A DNA stretch of 5,471 nucleotides from the NCBI GenBank assembly GCA_003243865.1, contig QHBQ01000045.1, positions 1 to 5,471 on the forward strand, given 5' to 3'. Every line of letters begins with the position of its first letter. The first letter of the stretch is position 1. Position numbers and translations under genes: made by a program. The notes beneath the pieces are model-generated. The model was not told where the DNA came from and did no database searches. It worked only from the letters and a program-made list of their open reading frames with translations. Shown piece after piece: positions 1 through 5,471 of this stretch. The DNA comes from Candidatus Chloroheliales bacterium. GTDB taxonomy: Bacteria; Chloroflexota; Chloroflexia; QHBQ01.

Positions 1-245
1 GTATCGCCCGCCTCGACCTGCATCTCACCAATACCAGCCAGGATCAGGGCAATGGTGCCACCAGCGAGCGGAAGCAGGCGGCGGATGAGCGTGGGTAGAG
101 CGAGCGGGGTAGCGGGCCGAGTCTCAGCTTGAGTAGCGGTCTGGTCGTTAGTGATTTCCAGAGCGGGGAGGGGTGCAGTTCGACGAATGTGCTGCTTGTT
201 GGCGGCTTGCGGGGCGGGGGTAGGCTCCGCTTCGAATTGCGACAT
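1..245 (-). CDS. N-terminal part of an unrecognised membrane protein (runs off the window)
   Basis: An open frame of 81 codons starts at an ATG at 245 and continues past the window edge. A clear ribosome binding site (GAGGAG on the minus strand, 253-258) lies 7 nt before the ATG, which is the main support for this start. Residues 1-55 are hydrophilic and rich in Pro, Ala, Thr and Gln, with no signal-peptide character, so they look like a disordered cytoplasmic tail. Arg pairs around residues 55-60 are followed by a hydrophobic stretch (LLPLAGGTIALILAGIG, about 57-73) that reads as a first membrane segment, with the Arg residues on the inside. The tail plus early membrane segment recalls multi-pass glycosyltransferase-39-like proteins of Chloroflexota, but no catalytic motif is in view, so I do not assign a function. 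It follows spoVR by 94 bp with a terminator-like structure between, so it is probably a separate transcription unit. Confidence 0.72.
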   Translation of the reverse strand, partial: MSQFEAEPTPAPQAANKQHIRRTAPLPALEITNDQTATQAETRPATPLALPTLIRRLLPLAGGTIALILAGIGEMQVEAGD

Positions 246-282
246 CACACTACTCCTCAGCGAAGGATTATTGCAACAACGA

Positions 283-339
283 TAAAAGCTGGCCCGCAGG
301 GCGTGCGCCACCCGCCCCTACGCCCAAATCCAGCAGCTC

Positions 340-342
<3 letters not shown>
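283..342 (-). terminator. Possible factor-independent terminator after spoVR
   Basis: Read on the minus strand, the spoVR stop codon opens a nested fold. The outer arms TAAGAGCTG (334-342) and CAGCTTTTA (283-291) pair over 9 bp with one G-U. The inner arms GGGCGT (320-325) and ACGCCC (299-304) pair perfectly around a 15-nt G-rich loop. The distal outer arm ends in four U residues. The position, just after the last gene of the cluster and before a gene with its own ribosome binding site, suits a terminator. The large internal loops and short U-run make it imperfect, and the GC-rich centre could instead be a copy of a dispersed intergenic repeat. Confidence 0.4.
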
Positions 343-1890
<1,548 letters not shown>

Positions 1891-1901
1891 AATTGTCTCC
1901 G

Positions 1902-3092
1902 CTAATCGGTGGGATTGTTGCCCAGGGTTGGGTCAAAGAACTTCTTCAGCGCCGGATAGACCTCGCGCTTGTCGGTGATGGTCACAGTTAGGAACTTGGG
2001 CGCGTTCAACTTGCCGAAGGCCGACATCAGTGTGCTGCTGCTGCCACGATAGCCCTCGCGGATCTCGCCGTAGCCGAAGATGTTGCACACTTCCAACAGC
2101 TTATGGACATACTGCACGCACAAGTCGTTATCCCAGGGCAGGTTATCGCCGTCGGAGAAGTGGAAGGGATATATATTCCAATCGTCGGGATTGAACCGCT
2201 CCTGGATGATCTTGAGCGCCAGTTCGTAGGCGGATGACACCTGGGTGCCGCCGCTCTCGCCCTTGTGGAAGAACTCGTCCTCGCTCACTTCCCGCGCCTC
2301 GGTGTGGTGGCTGATGAACACGACCTGGACGTTGTTGTACTTGGTGCGCAGGAAGCGCACCATCCAGAAGTAAAAGCTGCGGGCGATGTACTTCTCGAAC
2401 TCGCCCATGCTGCCGCTCACATCCATCATCGCGATCACCACCGCATTGGAGTGGTATCGAACGCGCTGATCCCAGGTCTTGAAACGCAGGTCTTCCTGGT
2501 GTAGGTCGCCGAAGCGGGGATTGCCCCGCGCGGCGTTGCGCTTGATATTCTCGCGGATGGTGCGGCGCTTGTCCAGGTTGGGCATAATGCCGGTGCGGCG
2601 CACGTCAACAAACTCGACCGTCTCAGACTCGACCTCAGTCTGCTTCTTCTCCTCAAGATAGGGCAAGCCCAGATCCTCGAACAGCAGGGCGGCGAGTTCG
2701 TCAACCGACACCTCAGCCTCGAAGTAGTCGTAGCCGGGCTGATCGCCCGCCTCGCCGGAGCCTTTGCCCGCGCCCTTGCCCTTCGGGTTGCCAGCCGGGC
2801 CAAGCACATCGCCGACTTTCGAGTCGCCGTCACCCTGGCCGCTGTGCTCGCCGCTGTTAGGGTCGAAGCGGAAGCGATACTCATCGAGTGAACGGATCGG
2901 CACTTTGATTACCTTCTTGCCGTCGCTGAGAATGATGTTCTCATTGGAGACAATCTGGCCCAGGTTCTTTTTCAGCGCCTCTTTAATCTTCTCCTTGTGC
3001 CGCTGCTGGTCAATCGGCCCCTTGCGATGCAGCGACCAGTCGTGCTGGGAGATCGAGGCGGAGCCGGGTTCGAGATAGGAGTTACTGTTCAT
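1902..3092 (-). CDS. yhbH: DUF444 / YhbH (YeaH) family von Willebrand A protein
   Basis: A 396-residue protein that matches the Bacillus YhbH type along its length. The N-terminus carries HDWSLHRKGPIDQQRH (17-32) and IIL..GKKVIKVPIRSLDEYRF (53-74). A Gly/Lys/Asp-rich, presumably flexible segment follows (about 79-120, with GQGDGDSKVGDV). The C-terminal half is a vWA fold with a full metal-ion-dependent adhesion site: DVSGS (Asp224, Ser226, Ser228), Thr283 in GESGGTQ and Asp314 in HFSDGDN. Such domains bind Mg2+ and usually mediate protein contacts, so an adaptor role next to the AAA+ ATPase PrkA is likely; vWA proteins often pair with AAA+ ATPases. In E. coli, YeaH works with the PrkA homologue YeaG under nitrogen starvation. 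The ribosome binding site is weak (GGGCGG, 3099-3104, 5 nt before ATG 3092), and hicB ends only 18 nt upstream, so translation may depend partly on ribosomes arriving from hicB. Confidence 0.95.
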   Translation of the reverse strand: MNSNSYLEPGSASISQHDWSLHRKGPIDQQRHKEKIKEALKKNLGQIVSNENIILSDGKKVIKVPIRSLDEYRFRFDPNSGEHSGQGDGDSKVGDVLGPAGNPKGKGAGKGSGEAGDQPGYDYFEAEVSVDELAALLFEDLGLPYLEEKKQTEVESETVEFVDVRRTGIMPNLDKRRTIRENIKRNAARGNPRFGDLHQEDLRFKTWDQRVRYHSNAVVIAMMDVSGSMGEFEKYIARSFYFWMVRFLRTKYNNVQVVFISHHTEAREVSEDEFFHKGESGGTQVSSAYELALKIIQERFNPDDWNIYPFHFSDGDNLPWDNDLCVQYVHKLLEVCNIFGYGEIREGYRGSSSTLMSAFGKLNAPKFLTVTITDKREVYPALKKFFDPTLGNNPTD

Positions 3093-3110
3093 GGTATGCC
3101 GCCCTGTTCT

Positions 3111-3353
3111 TCAGTTAGCTGAACCCTGCCCAACCAGTTCCGTTTCTTCGCTTGAAAGCTGCGGTGGGGGTACAGGTACAGGCAAGCCATCTTCCGCTAT
3201 CCCCTCAAGATGAAACTGCATCGCCTCTAGCATATAGTTCAGCGTCTCCGGCACGGTATCGCCAACCGTGAACACGCCGGGCAGTTCGGGGCAGTAGGCA
3301 GAGTAGTTCTCTCCAGCTTGTCTTATAACTATACGATATACGTACTCATTCAT
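3111..3353 (-). CDS. hicB: HicB-like antitoxin, short form
   Basis: An 80-residue protein with the HicB signature: an N-terminal strand (YVYRIVIRQAGENYSAYCPELPG, about 4-26, paraphrased here by its key AYCPELPG at 19-26), then VGDTVPETLNYMLEAMQFHLE (30-50), the usual strand and helix of the partial RNase-H-like fold. HicB proteins bind and neutralise the HicA mRNA interferase. The remaining 30 residues are Pro- and Glu-rich (VPVPPPQLSSEE) with no visible ribbon-helix-helix or helix-turn-helix, so this form probably does not bind DNA by itself. Two ATGs are possible, 3359 and 3353. I chose 3353 because GAGGAGG (3361-3367) lies 7 nt from it but only 1 nt from the other, and because this ATG overlaps the hicA stop as ATGA, the usual coupled arrangement. 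Starting at 3359 would add Met-Ala. The gene ends 18 nt before yhbH and so appears to be read in the same transcript. Confidence 0.88.
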   Translation of the reverse strand: MNEYVYRIVIRQAGENYSAYCPELPGVFTVGDTVPETLNYMLEAMQFHLEGIAEDGLPVPVPPPQLSSEETELVGQGSAN

Positions 3354-3565
3354 CGCCATTCCTCCTCTGGTATTTGGGCGGCTTTCATGATGCTACGGAA
3401 GATGCCAGGGTCAACGTCACCGCCTAGCTTATGAACAGGAACAGTTACAGCTCCAGGTTTGACTGGATGGTTGAAATGCCAGTGGCTACCTTTGATCCGC
3501 ACGCGATATCAACCATCTTTCTCTAGTATCCTGATAACCTCACGAACCTTCTTGATGATTGGCAT
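3350..3565 (-). pseudogene. hicA: HicA-like toxin gene broken by an in-frame TGA
   Basis: Translation from ATG 3565 gives a HicA/YcfA-type protein of 71 codons with one internal stop. It begins MPIIKKVREVIRILEKDG, has TGA at codon 19 (3509-3511), then continues YRVRIKGSHWHFNHP, PGAVTVPVHKL and DPGIFRSIMKAAQIP before a natural TGA at 3350-3352. HicA proteins are small mRNA-cleaving toxins with a double-stranded-RNA-binding-like fold; their catalytic His sits in the GSH motif, here His28, which is after the premature stop. The position of the stop normally holds Trp (DGW), so a single TGG-to-TGA change explains it. No frameshift or other decay is visible, suggesting a recent mutation, a sequencing error, or a toxin tolerated only when not made. 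A GTG at codon 22 could restart translation but would lose the first helix. AAAGG lies 6 nt before the ATG. Its end overlaps hicB by ATGA. Confidence 0.85.
3361..3367 (-). promoter_or_regulatory. Ribosome binding site of hicB, inside the end of hicA
   Basis: GAGGAGG on the minus strand is the best Shine-Dalgarno sequence in the window. It encodes Glu-Glu near the C-terminus of hicA and lies 7 nt before ATG 3353, which decides the hicB start against ATG 3359. Being strong, it should let hicB be translated without ribosomes coming through hicA, which matters now that hicA is interrupted. Confidence 0.8.
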
Positions 3566-3585
3566 ATCCAACCTTTATGACAACA

Positions 3586-3613
3586 CTGGGAGTACGGCTT
3601 GCCGCACCCCCAG
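3586..3613 (-). other. Strong stem-loop between prkA and hicAB
   Basis: On the minus strand CTGGGGGTGCGG, loop CAAG, CCGTACTCCCAG forms a 12-bp uninterrupted stem with two G-U pairs. The same bases on the plus strand have two A-C mismatches, so the fold favours the minus-strand transcript. It begins 25 nt after the prkA stop. What follows (TGTTGTC) is only weakly U-rich, so it is not a textbook terminator. It could be a partial terminator, or a hairpin protecting the 3' end of prkA mRNA so that prkA is expressed at a different level from the genes downstream. Confidence 0.6.
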
Positions 3614-3638
3614 CCGTGTAGTGCATTCGAGTTGCCAT

Positions 3639-5471
3639 TTAGCGGTTCAGCAAACTCCCCACGTACTTGAGCAGTTCGTTGGCGCTGGCGGGGGTGTAGC
3701 CGTGTTCCTCGACCAGCCGATTGATGACCTCGTTCACCTTCTTCAGTTGCTCCGGGTCGGGGGTGCGCGAGGAGGTGGTAATCTTGACGATGTCGCGCAG
3801 GTCGGCGAACAGCTTCTTCTCGATGGCCTCCTTGAGTCGCTCGTGCGAACTATAGGAGAAAGCTTGGCCGCGCCGCGCCAGGGTGCTGATGCGGATCAGG
3901 ATCTCCTCGCGGAAGGCCTTCTTCGCGTTCTCGCTGATGCCGATTTGCTCCTCAATCGAGCGCATCAGTTGCTCGTCCGCCTCCATCTCCTCTTCGGTGA
4001 TGGGGTCCTTCAGCTTCTGCTTGTTGCAGTAGGCTTCCACGTTGTCGAGGTAGTTGTTGAGCAGGTTGCGGGCGGCTTCCTCGAACGAGTAGACGAACGC
4101 CTTCTGCACCTCCTTCTTGGCGATCTCGTCGTACTCCTTGCGGGCTTCGGCGATGAAGTTCATGTACTGTTCGCGCTGCTCCTTGGTGATGCTGGTGTGT
4201 TGCTCCAGGCCGTCGCGCAGGGCGCGCAGCGCATCAATCGGGGTGATGAACTCCACCCCTTCCTTGACCAGCGCGCTGGAGAGGCGGTTGATGACGTAGC
4301 GCGGGCTGATACCGTCCATGCCCTCGCGGGTGGCCTCATCCTGTAGCTCCTTGACATCCTTCTGCTTGAAGTCGTCAACGTCCTCGCCATCGTAGAGCTT
4401 GAGCTTCTTCATCGGACTCATCCCCGCCTTCTTCGAGGCTTCCAGGCGGGTGAGCACCGCAAAGATGCTGACGACGCGCAGGGTGTGCGGTGCGATATGC
4501 ACCTTCTGCAAGGCACTCTGCTTCAGCAGCTTCTCGTAGATGCGCACCTCGTCGCTGACCCGCAGATTGTACGGCACCTTGACCAGAATGATGCGGTCTT
4601 GCAGCGCCTCGCTCTTGCGGTTGCCGACGAAGGCGTTGTATTCGCTCTCGTTGGTGTGCGATACCACCACCTCATCGGCGTAGATCATGCTGAAGCGGCC
4701 GGTCTTGATGTTCTGCTCCTGCGACAGGGTGAGCAGCACGTAGAGGAACTTCTCATCCGACTTGAGGATCTCGATAAACTCCATCATTCCGCGATTGGCG
4801 ATGTTGAGTTCACCATCGAAGCGATAGGCGCGCGGGTCACTCTCGCTGCCGACCTCGCCGATGGTGCTGAGGTCAATGCTGCCAACCAGTTCGGAGACAT
4901 CCTGGCTCTTGGGGTCGGACGGGGTGAAGGTACCAATACCAATGCGGGTCTTCTCGCTGAGAGCGAGGCGGCGCACCGGCACCTTTTCGATGTGGCCGTC
5001 GTAGATATGCTCAAGGTCGTAGCGGCAACGGGGGCAGAGATCGCCCTCGATGTAGACGCCATACTCGCGCTCGATGTCGGCCCGCAGGCTCTCGGGGATG
5101 AGGTGGAGCGGCTCCTCGTTCATCGGGCAGTCGCGGATGGCGTAGAGCGCGCCCTGCTCGGTGCGGGTGTACTGCTCCAGGCCACGCTTGAGCAGGTTGA
5201 CGATGGTGGACTTACCACCGCCCACCGGCCCCATTAGCAGGAGGATGCGCTTACGCACCTCCAGCCGCTGCGCGCCGGAGCTAAAATACTCAACCAATTG
5301 CTGGAGCGGGCGCTCAAGCCCGAAGATCTCCTCATCGAAAAACTTGTAGTGGGTATCCCCGCGCTTGCCAGTCTCCACCCCGTCGGCCATCAGCATATCG
5401 TAGATGCGGGCATGGGCAAGCTGCGCGACGCGCGGGTTGCGGGTAACGATCTCGAAGTAGTCGGAGAACGT
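3639..5471 (-). CDS. prkA: PrkA family AAA+ ATPase / serine protein kinase, 5' end missing
   Basis: The frame is open from the window edge (first full codon at 5471) to TAA at 3639, giving 610 residues; B. subtilis PrkA has about 631, so roughly 15-30 N-terminal residues are outside. Numbering from the first visible codon: TFSDYFEIV (1-9), a typical PrkA N-terminus; Walker A GPVGGGKST (81-89); CPMNEEPLHLIPE (115-127); CPRC (146-149); SHTNESE (271-277), a likely sensor-1 Asn; and the PrkA C-terminal domain from about 385 to the end (KYVGSLLNR). An internal ATG at 5396 is not the start, since homology continues above it. The family was described as a serine kinase, and more recent B. subtilis work reports ATP-dependent protease activity, so the function should be read as AAA+ ATPase with the output unsettled. 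It heads the visible cluster and probably acts in the cytoplasm with YhbH. The 73-nt gap to hicA contains a stem-loop. Confidence 0.96.
   Translation of the reverse strand, partial: TFSDYFEIVTRNPRVAQLAHARIYDMLMADGVETGKRGDTHYKFFDEEIFGLERPLQQLVEYFSSGAQRLEVRKRILLLMGPVGGGKSTIVNLLKRGLEQYTRTEQGALYAIRDCPMNEEPLHLIPESLRADIEREYGVYIEGDLCPRCRYDLEHIYDGHIEKVPVRRLALSEKTRIGIGTFTPSDPKSQDVSELVGSIDLSTIGEVGSESDPRAYRFDGELNIANRGMMEFIEILKSDEKFLYVLLTLSQEQNIKTGRFSMIYADEVVVSHTNESEYNAFVGNRKSEALQDRIILVKVPYNLRVSDEVRIYEKLLKQSALQKVHIAPHTLRVVSIFAVLTRLEASKKAGMSPMKKLKLYDGEDVDDFKQKDVKELQDEATREGMDGISPRYVINRLSSALVKEGVEFITPIDALRALRDGLEQHTSITKEQREQYMNFIAEARKEYDEIAKKEVQKAFVYSFEEAARNLLNNYLDNVEAYCNKQKLKDPITEEEMEADEQLMRSIEEQIGISENAKKAFREEILIRISTLARRGQAFSYSSHERLKEAIEKKLFADLRDIVKITTSSRTPDPEQLKKVNEVINRLVEEHGYTPASANELLKYVGSLLNR

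Noticed and set aside
3509..3511. TGA read as Trp through an altered genetic code
   Set aside because: Trp is TGG in the spoVR codons I read, and both hicB and the natural end of hicA use TGA as the stop, so TGA is a normal stop here.
3551..3582. TTGTCA before hicA as a -35 promoter element
   Set aside because: It is only about 20 nt before the hicA ATG, and the matching -10 position would fall inside the gene with a poor match (AATCAT), so I do not call a promoter.
3459..5237. Two long plus-strand reading frames (3459-4346 and 4485-5237) opposite prkA
   Set aside because: They lie antisense to a well-conserved gene, are Val/Leu/Asp-rich low-information translations typical of GC-rich complements, and show no recognisable motif.
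5394..5396. ATG at 5396 as the true prkA start
   Set aside because: The frame continues 25 codons further to the window edge with PrkA-like sequence (SDYFEIV, LAHARIYD), so the real start is outside the window.

Overview
The window carries one minus-strand gene cluster, read from high to low coordinates: prkA (5' end beyond the window) -> a strong stem-loop -> a HicA/HicB toxin-antitoxin pair whose toxin gene has an in-frame stop -> yhbH/yeaH (DUF444) -> spoVR -> a terminator-like structure -> the first 81 codons of an unrecognised membrane protein. All believable genes are on the minus strand; the long plus-strand reading frames are antisense shadows in GC-rich DNA.

The core is the widely conserved PrkA-YhbH-SpoVR set: an AAA+ ATPase long annotated as a serine protein kinase (E. 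coli YeaG), a von Willebrand factor A (MIDAS) protein (B. subtilis YhbH, E. coli YeaH) and SpoVR (E. coli YcgB). In Bacillus these genes are tied to sporulation. In enterobacteria, which do not sporulate, they belong to stationary-phase and nitrogen-starvation responses. All three proteins look complete in their conserved motifs, so the system is probably functional. The likeliest reading is a starvation or stress module in which an ATPase works with a metal-dependent vWA adaptor and SpoVR.

The unusual part is 3111-3565. A compact hicAB cassette sits between prkA and yhbH. The hicA frame is intact from ATG to its natural stop except for one TGA at codon 19, where HicA proteins usually have Trp. 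The hicB gene is intact and still overlaps hicA by ATGA. The region is poorer in G+C (about 51% by hand count over 3121-3600) than sampled lines of prkA (about 63%), which fits later insertion into the operon. A 12-bp hairpin with a 4-nt loop lies between prkA and the cassette.

The organism is a bacterium of moderately high G+C. The YhbH and SpoVR sequences resemble the Bacillus-type branch more than the enterobacterial one. Together with the base composition and the style of the short HicB and of the membrane protein, this weakly suggests Chloroflexota; no marker gene in the window settles it. There is no gene-free stretch over 300 bases, and I saw no tRNA, rRNA, CRISPR array or transposase gene.
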